Shown in pieces: positions 7,489 through 15,381 of a stretch of 64,000 nt of DNA; position 1 is the stretch's first letter; every line of letters starts with the position of its first letter. The position numbers were made by a program, and so were the translations under genes. The DNA comes from an uncultured Dorea sp. Its GTDB lineage: Bacteria; Bacillota_A; Clostridia; Lachnospirales; Lachnospiraceae. The notes beneath the pieces were generated by a model. That model ran no database searches and was not told the DNA's origin. It saw only the letters and a program-made list of their open reading frames with translations. The stretch lies in the NCBI GenBank assembly GCA_910579015.1, contig CAJTRO010000001.1:1-64000 (forward strand), read 5' to 3'.

Positions 7489-7671
7489 ATCCTCCACACC
7501 CTTTCGTCTTATTTCTGATCTGCATCTGATGGTAGTATTATACCCGGCATTTTCCGCAGAATCATTTAAAAAAAGCTGCGAACTCTGGTATTTTCTTCTG
7601 GTCTGTGATACGATTACTTCCATACAAAGTACATCCGTCCCACAGGCACAGAAGCAAGGAGGCATCACCCA
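7489..7671. promoter_or_regulatory. Divergent rtcB / WYL promoter region
   Basis: This 183-bp region separates divergent rtcB and the first WYL gene. A perfect -10 hexamer TATAAT lies on the minus strand at 7542-7537, about 50 bp before the rtcB start, with no recognisable -35 box at the right distance. A promoter with a good -10 and no -35 often depends on an activator, and the divergent WYL protein is the natural candidate. No sigma-54 type GG/GC element was seen, unlike RtcR-controlled operons of Proteobacteria. Confidence 0.45.
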
Positions 7672-8937
7672 ATGTCCGATTTTCAGGAATTAGTAAAGAG
7701 CTTTCCCAAGACACGGGAATACGTCCGCGATTTTTTCGTCTACGGGTTCAAGACCAGGAATGAATTCAAGGCCAAAAGCCCCCGCACCTACGACAATGAG
7801 CGGAGACGGCTGGAGAGCTGGCTTGCCCCCTATGTCCGGAAAGATCATGTATCCGGCGGCTCAAATATTTCCCTCGCCATCGACAGTAATCTTCTGGATG
7901 CCAATCCCCTGTTCAGAGTATGGAAGACGAAGAGCTTTACCGGCAACGATATTGTCCTGCATTTTCTGATCTTAGATATCCTGCAAGACGGGCGCGCCCT
8001 GACAGCAGAAGCCGTCACAGACCTCCTTCTCACGGAATACGAAGCACTGTTCGACATACAGACCGTCCGGCGCAAATGCAACGCCTATGCCAGAGAGGGG
8101 CTTTTAGACAAGCAGAAGAAAGGAAAGACGGTCGTCTACTCCCTGAACCTTGCGCCAATCCGGTGGATCCGTTCCAACGAAGATATACTGGATGCACTCT
8201 TCTTCTACCAGACAGCGGAAGTATTTGGAATCATCGGGAATGAACTAACCGATCAGATGGATTGTCAGAACCAGACTTTCCGGGTAAAACACAGCTTCTG
8301 CGTACATACACTGGAGGATGAGATTCTTCTGAAGCTTCTCTGTGCCATGAACCAGAAAATGCGTGTGGAACTCAGCCTGAAAAGCTCCCGCTCGGAGAAA
8401 GTAACCACCACCGTCTGCGTCCCGTTGCAGATATTTATCAGCACAAGGAGCGGCCGGCGTTACCTGTGCGGATATGTGCACAGAAGAAAACGCTTCTCCT
8501 GCTTCCGACTGGATTCCATCAAATGTGTTACCCCTCTGGAACCCTTCCCGGAATATGACCGGCTCACAGACACACTGGACCAGAACCGCAAGAAGCTGTG
8601 GGGCGTTTCCTTTCAGGGCGAAGGAGCCCATCATCTGGACAGACTTACCATGACCATACAGGCTCTCGAACCTGCTGAGGATTATATTGTTGACAGGCTG
8701 AAACGGGAAGGCAGGGGCGGAACCGTCACGCGGATCGCACGGAATATCTATCAGTACGAGATCGAAGTTTTTGATTGTAATGAAATGCTGCCGTGGATCC
8801 GCACATTTATCGGAAGGATCCTTGATCTTAAGTGTACCGCCAGATCCGTAGAACAACGGTTTTACCGTGACTTGCAGAAAATGTACGAGATGTATGAGAT
8901 CCCCCCGGCTTCCCAGACGCCGGACAAAGACGCCTGA
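7672..8937 (+). CDS. WYL-domain regulator, first of pair
   Basis: A 421-residue protein. The N-terminal part contains a winged-helix-like segment (about residues 85-160, with QTVRRKCNAYAREGLLDKQKKGKTVVYSL). The WYL-type region (about residues 225-310) contains RSGRRYLCGYVHRRKRFSCFRLDSIKCV, followed by a C-terminal extension with the GRILDLKC-type ending seen in WYL regulators. WYL domains are ligand-sensing modules proposed to bind nucleic acid or nucleotide ligands and are common beside stress and defence genes. The start has AAGGAGG nine bases upstream. It diverges from rtcB and precedes a second WYL gene, so it probably controls the rtcB unit. That control is inferred from position. Confidence 0.8.
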   Translation: MSDFQELVKSFPKTREYVRDFFVYGFKTRNEFKAKSPRTYDNERRRLESWLAPYVRKDHVSGGSNISLAIDSNLLDANPLFRVWKTKSFTGNDIVLHFLILDILQDGRALTAEAVTDLLLTEYEALFDIQTVRRKCNAYAREGLLDKQKKGKTVVYSLNLAPIRWIRSNEDILDALFFYQTAEVFGIIGNELTDQMDCQNQTFRVKHSFCVHTLEDEILLKLLCAMNQKMRVELSLKSSRSEKVTTTVCVPLQIFISTRSGRRYLCGYVHRRKRFSCFRLDSIKCVTPLEPFPEYDRLTDTLDQNRKKLWGVSFQGEGAHHLDRLTMTIQALEPAEDYIVDRLKREGRGGTVTRIARNIYQYEIEVFDCNEMLPWIRTFIGRILDLKCTARSVEQRFYRDLQKMYEMYEIPPASQTPDKDA

Positions 8938-9088
8938 TCCCCTTATGAATCGATCCCCTTACGAGTCGATTTCTTTACGAATCAATCCCCTTACGAGTCG
9001 ATTTCTTTACGAATTGATTCCTTTACGAGTCAATACCTTTACGAATCGGTTCCCTTACACCGCCCGCGAATGAAAAAGGAGTTCTCAC
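8938..9088 (+). repeat. 16-bp tandem repeat array between WYL genes
   Basis: Seven 16-bp units with a consensus close to CTTTACGARTCRATTC run from 8941 to 9052, starting right after the first WYL stop codon and ending about 35 bp before the second WYL start. The second and fourth units are identical; the rest differ at a few positions. The array looks like iterons, and binding by one of the WYL proteins is possible but unproven. The remainder holds the AAAAAGGAG ribosome binding site of the second gene. Confidence 0.85.
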
Positions 9089-10144
9089 ATGGAATTATTT
9101 TCAGAAATCTACAGCTGTTATTACCAGGTATTACGGCATATTCTGTGCCGGACAGACGCCATGACCATACAGGAGATCTGCCGCCAGATCGACAGTGAAG
9201 GCTTCGGCGAAAGCATGATATCCATCATCCCAAGACTGGAGAGCGGGGCATGGAATCTGTTTGACAGGGACAACGAACTCTATCTGTCCAGGCTTTCCCC
9301 CTCCTTTGCCGTCCCGCTCACTTCCCTTGAAAAATCTTATCTCAAGGCTTTGCTGTCAGATCCCCGCATCGGACTGTTTCTTGACCGGGAGCAATTCGAT
9401 GCCCTGAACGAGATGCTTGCGTCTGTAAAACCGCTCTGGCGTAAGGAACAGTTCTGCTATTATGACCGGTTTGCAGACAAAGATCCCTATCCGATACCGC
9501 CGTCAGGCAGTGACGCGGTATCATCAGGCGCCGCCGCGTTGTCAGACGAAGCCGGCGCAGATGAAAAAGAGGACAATCTTTACGGCAGAAGCGAAACATA
9601 CCGTCAAAACTTCCGAACTCTCTTGAAGGCGCAGAAGCTTAAACGGTATGTGGATCTTGATTATACTTCCCCTGCCGGAACGCGCGTACACCATCACTAT
9701 GTTCCTGCCAGGCTTGAATACTCCGTCAAAAACGACAAGTTCCGCCTCCTCGCGCTGAAGAATACCGGCCGTGGCGGCATGAGGCTTGACATCCTGAATA
9801 TCGCCCGCATACAGAGTGTCCGGCTCACAGAAAAACGGCTTTCTTCTGACATTGACCTGAATTCGCTGATCCGAAGCTCCTACTACAAAGAACCGCTCCG
9901 GCTGCATATCGCCAATAAGCGCAACGCACTGGAACGGGCCATGTTACATTTTGCCAATTATGAAAAGAATACGACCAAGATAGATGAGAACACCTATGAA
10001 TGCCTTATCTATTATAATCAGAGCATGGAAACCGAGCTGTTGATCGAAGTGATGTCCTTTGGTCCTATGATCACAGTGATCGGAAATGAGAAATTCCTGA
10101 AAAGCCTGCGGTCGCGCCTTTGGAGACAACGGAATCTGAAATGA
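9089..10144 (+). CDS. WYL-domain regulator, second of pair
   Basis: A 351-residue WYL protein. The N-terminal region (1 to about 80) resembles a helix-turn-helix part (TIQEICRQIDSEGFGESMISIIPRLESG). The WYL domain (about residues 183-255) contains KLKRYVDLDYTSPAGTRVHHHYVPARLEYS and DKFRLLALKN, and a WCX-like C-terminal region ends with GPMITVIGNEKFLKSLRSRL. A charged, Ala/Asp-rich linker lies around residues 135-165. It is cotranscribed with the first WYL gene across the 16-bp repeat array. Paired WYL proteins in one locus may act as a heteromeric sensor; this is inference. Confidence 0.82.
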   Translation: MELFSEIYSCYYQVLRHILCRTDAMTIQEICRQIDSEGFGESMISIIPRLESGAWNLFDRDNELYLSRLSPSFAVPLTSLEKSYLKALLSDPRIGLFLDREQFDALNEMLASVKPLWRKEQFCYYDRFADKDPYPIPPSGSDAVSSGAAALSDEAGADEKEDNLYGRSETYRQNFRTLLKAQKLKRYVDLDYTSPAGTRVHHHYVPARLEYSVKNDKFRLLALKNTGRGGMRLDILNIARIQSVRLTEKRLSSDIDLNSLIRSSYYKEPLRLHIANKRNALERAMLHFANYEKNTTKIDENTYECLIYYNQSMETELLIEVMSFGPMITVIGNEKFLKSLRSRLWRQRNLK

Positions 10145-10151
10145 AAGGAGA

Positions 10152-10436
10152 TCATCTCTCACATACAGTTACTTCAACCGAATCACCGTTTGACTTGCCC
10201 AGCCGTTCACGAATCGCTTTCAACATTCCGATAATATAGCAGATACTTCCGTCAGGATTTTTTACGCCCATGTTCACGATGCTCCCGTCGTAGGGAATCC
10301 CGTCAAATGTCACATGGACCTTCACCCTCCCCTTCCCAAATTCCTCGCGGATATCATAGGGGAATTCAATATATGCTCCGCCTTTCTCTGGAATCGTGTG
10401 AATAACTGCGTTGAATTTATAGATATTATCTGCCAT
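10152..10436 (-). CDS. DUF1905 domain protein
   Basis: A 94-residue protein matching the DUF1905 beta-barrel family: it starts with YKFNAVIHTIPEKGGAYIEFPYD, continues with GRVKVHVTFDGIPYDGSIV, and ends with the LGKSNGDSVEVTV segment. The family is small, cytosolic and of unknown biochemical role. Related proteins are sometimes fused to YdeI/OmdA-type domains. Its 3' end converges on the second WYL gene with seven bases between stop codons, and it diverges from the ECF S component gene. Confidence 0.8.
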   Translation of the reverse strand: MADNIYKFNAVIHTIPEKGGAYIEFPYDIREEFGKGRVKVHVTFDGIPYDGSIVNMGVKNPDGSICYIIGMLKAIRERLGKSNGDSVEVTVCER

Positions 10437-10544
10437 TTTCTATTTCCTCACAAACATATTTAAAAAACAACTGGTATGGTTAATTTTGCATTTATTGGAC
10501 CTTTCCTTCACGCCAGTCTGGGTATAAAGTATCTCTATCGGATT

Positions 10545-10566
10545 GAACCTGTATCCATACAGGTTC
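10545..10566 (+). promoter_or_regulatory. Palindromic leader element before ECF S component
   Basis: A near-continuous palindrome (GAACCTGTAT, CC, ATACAGGTTC) lies about 33 bp before the start codon of the ECF S-component gene. It could be a repressor operator or an RNA hairpin close to the ribosome binding site. I do not recognise a known riboswitch here. Confidence 0.45.
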
Positions 10567-10598
10567 ACCACAGATTAAAAGGAAAAGAGGTCACTACT

Positions 10599-11129
10599 AT
10601 GAACGTAAATACTAATCTGCGAAAAATCGTCACGACTGCATTGTTCGCGGCTCTGGCCTGTGCTGCAACCATGTCCATCCGCATCCCGACGCCGGGAACG
10701 GGCGGATACATACATCCGGGCGACGCTGTTGTCATCCTCTCCGGTATTATCTTAGGTCCGTCCGGCGGATTTCTGGCCGCAGGAATCGGTTCCGCCATGG
10801 CTGATCTTGCCGGCGGATATTTTATCTATATACCGATCACATTCGCGATCAAAGGAATCACCGCATGTGTTGCGGGACTTATCTATCATAAGATCGGCCG
10901 TACCGGCAAAGGTCAGTGTACAGCCGTGATACTGGGCGGGATTGTTGACATCATCTTCGTTGCCGGGGGATATTTCCTCTGTGAGATCCCGCTCTATGGA
11001 ATCTCCGCCGCCGCGGCAAGTATTCCCGCCAATCTGATCCAGGGACTCAGTGGACTTATTATCGCTTTTGTACTATATCCAATCCTGCTGGCAGTCCCCG
11101 ACATCAGACGGCTCGCTTTAAAGGTATAG
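10599..11129 (+). CDS. ECF transporter S component
   Basis: A 176-residue integral membrane protein with about five to six helices, of the energy-coupling-factor substrate-binding type (riboflavin/HMP-like S components). The first helix carries KIVTTALFAALACAATMSIRIP, whose AxxxA-like pattern is typical of docking to EcfT. Segments HPGDAVVILSGIILGPSGGFLAAGIGSA and YFIYIPITFAIKGI fit a vitamin transporter S unit. The ATG at 10599 is preceded by AAAAGAGG; an upstream in-frame ATG at 10476 adds a non-homologous leader and was not used. No EcfA/EcfT genes are adjacent, so it would use a shared module. The substrate cannot be told from the sequence. Confidence 0.83.
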   Translation: MNVNTNLRKIVTTALFAALACAATMSIRIPTPGTGGYIHPGDAVVILSGIILGPSGGFLAAGIGSAMADLAGGYFIYIPITFAIKGITACVAGLIYHKIGRTGKGQCTAVILGGIVDIIFVAGGYFLCEIPLYGISAAAASIPANLIQGLSGLIIAFVLYPILLAVPDIRRLALKV

Positions 11130-12344
11130 ATTCTTATAGACCTTCCGGTCTTTTACCATCAGTACCACACAGAGCATCACAAAGAATACTCCAAGGATCA
11201 GAACAGCCACCCAGGCCGTCTCTGATCCTCCGGCCTTATACACGAAACCTATCAACAGCTGGTATACACTGGTTATACCGGTCCTTAACACTTCTGCCAG
11301 CCCGTTGATGCGTCCCCTGTGGCTTGCGGGCATCCGCTTCGTAAGGTACGGGCTCTCCGCGAGTGTACTGAACACCTCTCCCCAGGTCAGGACGATCATC
11401 GCAACATAGTAGAACGGTATCCGCCCCAGGCACAGCAGGAATATCCCGAAGCCCGCCACCAAAAGGACCTGACCGAGCAGCGTCTTGACGGTCTCTGTCA
11501 CCTGCGGGAACATTCTGGTAAACAGCGGTGTGAACAACACGACTACCACACAGTTCACACTGGTGATAGAGCCGAAGATGACCGCACCTCTGTCTCCATG
11601 CAGTCTCGCAAGGTCCAGGGGCATTAGATAATTATACATCTGATAGGTCGCAAAGTAACCGCTGACTGCCAGAAGGTAGAGAACGATCATCTTGTTCTCC
11701 TTCAAGACGGTCCACAGCCCCTCGCCTTTTCGTTCGGCCTGATATACAGCCTTCTGGCTGGTGTCTCTGACCGGGGTGATATCCTTCACCAGAAACAGAA
11801 TCAGCACAGCAGAGCACCCGATGGCGCTCCCGCTGATCAAAAACGCCAGCCAGAGATAATCCCTGAGCAGAAATCCCGCGATCGTCGGTGACATGACAAA
11901 TCCCAGATTCGTGCAAAGGTATTGGAGTGAATACGCACGCTCCCGGTCTTCCGTTACCGTGATATCCGCTGTGAGCGCATTATAAGACGGATGCTCCATA
12001 CTCTGACAGGTGGCCGCAATAAACATCACCACAATGGACTTTTCTGTCAGAGGCGTCAATGCACAGATCACATAGCAGACTACAGATATCATATCCAGGT
12101 ATACAATATTCATTTTCTTATTGAAATGATCCGCCATCTTGCCGCCGATCAGATTAGCCGGCAGGGCCAGGATGCCTACCACAGCCATGATCCAGGCAAT
12201 ATGCTCTGCGCTCATGCCCATCTTCTGGCTTAAGATCATCGTCAGCATCGGCCAGATCATGGAGCCCATAGCCGTAACGAGACGTCCGAAGCAGAGGATA
12301 TAATTCTCCCTGCGAAGCCCCTTGTATTGTGATATTATTTTCAT
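11118..12344 (-). CDS. MFS transporter
   Basis: A 408-residue major facilitator with 12 predicted helices. It has the loop 2-3 motif (GGKMADHFNKKMNIV) and the helix 4-5 region EDRERAYSLQYLCTNLGFVMSP typical of drug-exporter-like MFS proteins. Residues 360-395 form the last helices and a short basic tail ends the protein. The 3' end overlaps the convergent ECF S-component gene by 12 bp. The substrate is unknown; small-molecule efflux is the most likely role. GGAAGAG precedes the ATG. Confidence 0.85.
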   Translation of the reverse strand: MKIISQYKGLRRENYILCFGRLVTAMGSMIWPMLTMILSQKMGMSAEHIAWIMAVVGILALPANLIGGKMADHFNKKMNIVYLDMISVVCYVICALTPLTEKSIVVMFIAATCQSMEHPSYNALTADITVTEDRERAYSLQYLCTNLGFVMSPTIAGFLLRDYLWLAFLISGSAIGCSAVLILFLVKDITPVRDTSQKAVYQAERKGEGLWTVLKENKMIVLYLLAVSGYFATYQMYNYLMPLDLARLHGDRGAVIFGSITSVNCVVVVLFTPLFTRMFPQVTETVKTLLGQVLLVAGFGIFLLCLGRIPFYYVAMIVLTWGEVFSTLAESPYLTKRMPASHRGRINGLAEVLRTGITSVYQLLIGFVYKAGGSETAWVAVLILGVFFVMLCVVLMVKDRKVYKNLYL

Positions 12345-12381
12345 AACAACTCTTCCATTTCTAAAAGAAATCAGTAGTTTC

Positions 12382-13863
12382 TTACTTTTTCAGCCGTTCT
12401 TTTTTCAGAAGCTCTTTGGCAGAAATCCCCGGCTCTGTCATATGCAGCGGCTCAAGGATCTCGTCTAACTCTTTTTCATCAAGCAGTCCTTCCCTGAGGA
12501 TCAGAGTACGCACCGATTCCCCCGTCTTCATGGCTGTCTTTGCAATCTCTGCCGCCCTCTGGTATCCTACATGAGGGCAGATTGCCGTAATGATCCCCAC
12601 GCTGTTCTCGACCAGATAACGGCAGCGTTCTTCATTCGCGGTAATCCCTGTGATACAGTTATCAACGAAAGTCTGTACCGCATAAGCAAGGGTATCGATC
12701 GACTGAAACATGCAGTAAAAGATGATCGGTTCAAACGCATTCAGTTCCAGCTGTCCTGCCTCTGCCGCCATGGTGATCGTCACGTCGTTGCCGATGATAT
12801 TGAACGCAACCTGATTAACCACCTCCGGGATAACCGGATTCACTTTTCCCGGCATGATCGACGAACCATTCTGGCGCGCAGGCAGATTGATCTCTCCGAA
12901 ACCGGTTCTAGGCCCGGAAGACATCAGCCGAAGATCATTGGCAATCTTAGACAGCGTAACCGCGCAGGCCTTAATTGCACCGGATACCGCCACGAAGGAA
13001 TCCAGATTCTGTGTCGCGTCAATCAGGTCAAATGCCTGTACAAGCTCCATGCCGGACAGCTCTGCCAGATTCGGAACAATCCGGCGCAGATAAGCCGCGT
13101 CCGCATTGATCCCCGTCCCGACGGCCGTGCCTCCCATGTTCAGCGTACACATCTCTTCCATGGCCTTATCCATACGGCGGATGTCGCGCATGATCGCAAC
13201 CGAATACGCCCGGAATTCCTGCCCCAGACGGATCGGCACCGCATCCTGCATCTGGGTTCTTCCCATCTTGATCACATGGTCGAACTCTTCAGCCTTTGCA
13301 AGCAGCGCTTTGTGCAGTCTCAGAAGCTCTTCCTTTAAGTTCTTAAGCAGTCTGAGGGAGGTCATCTTTCCTGCGGTAGGTATCACGTCGTTGGTAGACT
13401 GTCCGCAGTTTACATGGTCGTTCGGATTCACAATGGAATAATCTCCCTTATGCCCTCCCAGAATCTCTATGGCACGGTTCGCGATCACTTCGTTGGCATT
13501 CATATTGATGGAAGTACCCGCGCCTCCCTGTATGGGATCTACGATAAAATCTTTGTGAAGTTTTCCTTCCAGGATCTCATCACAGGCTTTGGCAATGGCA
13601 TCGGCAATCTTCCGGTCGAGAATCCCGACCTCACAGTTTGTAACCGCGGCCGCCTTCTTAATATACGCCAGACTGTTGATGATCTCCGGGTGCATATTAA
13701 GCCCCGTGATACGGAAATTCTCGGCGGCTCTCAGAGACTGCACTCCATAATAGACGCTTTCCGGGACAGCCTTTGTACCGATCGAATCCTCCTCTGTCCG
13801 GTAATTTTTTTTCTCCATTTCCATATTTACATTCTTTCCGTCCATATTTCCCTTCGTATCCAT
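12382..13863 (-). CDS. aspA: Aspartate ammonia-lyase
   Basis: A 493-residue member of the aspartase/fumarase family, which interconverts L-aspartate with fumarate and ammonia. The signature GSSIMPGKVNPVIPEVVNQV holds the catalytic-loop serine. The segments QGGAGTSINMNANEVIANRA, NPNDHVNCGQSTNDVIPT and GRTQMQDAVPIRLGQEF are all present. Aspartase is favoured over fumarase because the N-terminal segment (EEDSIGTKAVPESVYYGVQSLRA) matches aspartases. The first 15 or so residues are extra and several ATG codons compete, so the exact start is uncertain. With the malic enzyme just upstream on the same strand it forms a C4-dicarboxylate unit linking malate, pyruvate, fumarate and aspartate. Confidence 0.93.
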   Translation of the reverse strand: MDTKGNMDGKNVNMEMEKKNYRTEEDSIGTKAVPESVYYGVQSLRAAENFRITGLNMHPEIINSLAYIKKAAAVTNCEVGILDRKIADAIAKACDEILEGKLHKDFIVDPIQGGAGTSINMNANEVIANRAIEILGGHKGDYSIVNPNDHVNCGQSTNDVIPTAGKMTSLRLLKNLKEELLRLHKALLAKAEEFDHVIKMGRTQMQDAVPIRLGQEFRAYSVAIMRDIRRMDKAMEEMCTLNMGGTAVGTGINADAAYLRRIVPNLAELSGMELVQAFDLIDATQNLDSFVAVSGAIKACAVTLSKIANDLRLMSSGPRTGFGEINLPARQNGSSIMPGKVNPVIPEVVNQVAFNIIGNDVTITMAAEAGQLELNAFEPIIFYCMFQSIDTLAYAVQTFVDNCITGITANEERCRYLVENSVGIITAICPHVGYQRAAEIAKTAMKTGESVRTLILREGLLDEKELDEILEPLHMTEPGISAKELLKKERLKK

Positions 13864-13892
13864 TTCTGAAATTATCCTTTCATGATCATATT

Positions 13893-15101
13893 TTAATCTC
13901 TCTCATCTTGCTGATCCATCTTGGCTGAATAAATTCTTGCCACGCCGGTTTTTCTCGCCGCTTCTGCCACGGCCGACGCCACAGCGTCCTTAATCCGCGG
14001 ATCGAAAGGCTGCGGCAAGATATATTCTGCATTCAATTCCTCCGGCCTTACAAGGTCCGCGATCGCATATGCGGCCGCCACTTTCATCTCGTCATTGATC
14101 TCAGAGGCGCGTACATCCAGGGCTCCCCTGAACAGCGCCGGGAAACAGAGCACATTGTTCACCTGATTCGGGTAATCGGAACGTCCGGTAGACACCACCG
14201 CCGCTCCGGCGGCCTTCGCCTCTTCTGGGAAGATCTCAGGCGTAGGGTTGGCACAGGCGAAGATAATCGGATCTTCCGCCATCGTCCTCACCATATCTGC
14301 CGTCAGTGTCTTCGGCGCAGACACGCCGATGAATACATCCGCTCCTTGTATCACCTCCGAAAGCTCTCCCGTCTCACGATTGAGGTTGGTGATCTTGGCC
14401 ATCTCCTTTTTGATATCGTTCATGCCTTCACGGCCTTCGTAAATGGCTCCTTTCCGGTCCGTCATGATCACATTTTTAAGCCCCATGGACATAAGGAGCT
14501 TAATGATCGCAATCCCGGCGGCTCCCGCACCTGATGTGACAATCTTGACTTCGCTTAATCTCTTACCGACTACTTTCAAAGCATTGAGAAGTCCGGCAAG
14601 GGTAATTACAGCCGTTCCATGCTGGTCGTCATGGAAGATCGGGATATCGCAGCATTTCTTCAGTTTATCCTCAATCTCGAAACACCGCGGAGCGGAAATG
14701 TCCTCGAGATTAATTCCGCCAAAGCTTCCGGCCAGGAGACTTATAGTCTTTACAATCTCATCCACATCCTTACTGCGGATGCACAGCGGAAAAGCATCGA
14801 CATCTCCGAAAGCTTTAAAAAGGACGCATTTGCCCTCCATTACCGGCATCCCTGCTTCCGGTCCGATATCGCCCAGTCCCAGAACGGCCGTCCCGTCCGT
14901 CACGACGGCAACGGTATTCCAGCGTCGGGTAAGCTCGAAGCTCTTCTGCGGATCCTTCTGGATCTCAAGACAAGGCTGTGCAACTCCCGGCGTATAGGCA
15001 AGGCTTAACGCTTCCTTTGAATCCACGGATGATCTGGACGCGATCTCAATCTTCCCCTTCAGGTCATAGTGCATCTTCAATGACTCTTCTGCATAATTCA
15101 T
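13893..15101 (-). CDS. NAD(P)-dependent malic enzyme
   Basis: A 402-residue short-form bacterial malic enzyme, which oxidatively decarboxylates malate to pyruvate. Signature stretches include SLAYTPGVAQPCLEI, VVTDGTAVLGLGDIGPEAGMPVMEGK, the metal-binding FHDDQHGTAVITLAGL and the Rossmann motif TSGAGAAGIAIIKLL; FACANPTPEIFPEEA also fits. An AAGGAGG site precedes the ATG. It ends 29 bp before aspA on the same strand, so the two are probably cotranscribed and would channel malate or aspartate carbon to pyruvate. Confidence 0.93.
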   Translation of the reverse strand: MNYAEESLKMHYDLKGKIEIASRSSVDSKEALSLAYTPGVAQPCLEIQKDPQKSFELTRRWNTVAVVTDGTAVLGLGDIGPEAGMPVMEGKCVLFKAFGDVDAFPLCIRSKDVDEIVKTISLLAGSFGGINLEDISAPRCFEIEDKLKKCCDIPIFHDDQHGTAVITLAGLLNALKVVGKRLSEVKIVTSGAGAAGIAIIKLLMSMGLKNVIMTDRKGAIYEGREGMNDIKKEMAKITNLNRETGELSEVIQGADVFIGVSAPKTLTADMVRTMAEDPIIFACANPTPEIFPEEAKAAGAAVVSTGRSDYPNQVNNVLCFPALFRGALDVRASEINDEMKVAAAYAIADLVRPEELNAEYILPQPFDPRIKDAVASAVAEAARKTGVARIYSAKMDQQDERD

Positions 15102-15381
15102 GTTTATATCCTCCTTAATTGATTTTCCTGCCAGACTTATCGCTTCTATCCGTACCGTCTGCTGTTCACATCATCATTCATTCCGGCTGATAGTATCCTT
15201 CTCATTATACTTAATATTCTGGTATTTCTCAAGGAGTAAAAAAAGAAATATAAAACCCTTTTATAAAAATCCAGGAAGCCATGAGAAAACGGCGGGTTTT
15301 TACAATATACAGGCGCAAATACCCTCGTATTCATACCATATATTGTAAAAACCCGCCGTTTTACAACAACCTCTTCGTTAT
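15102..15381. other. Intergenic region with perfect 24-bp inverted repeat
   Basis: The arms lie at 15286-15309 and 15339-15362 and pair without mismatch across a 29-nt loop. Each arm contains GGCGGGTTTTTAC. It sits after the chemoreceptor stop codon and before malic enzyme on the minus strand, so it may act as a terminator, but the arms are longer than usual and have a mixed composition. A MITE-like origin is possible; no clear target duplication was seen. The rest of the region holds the malic enzyme leader. Confidence 0.8.

Noticed and set aside
4459..10144. Toxin-antitoxin or CBASS-type defence island
   Set aside because: No cyclase, effector nuclease or toxin family is present; WYL proteins alone do not establish defence.
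12571..13338. 255-residue plus-strand frame
   Set aside because: Antisense shadow of aspA.
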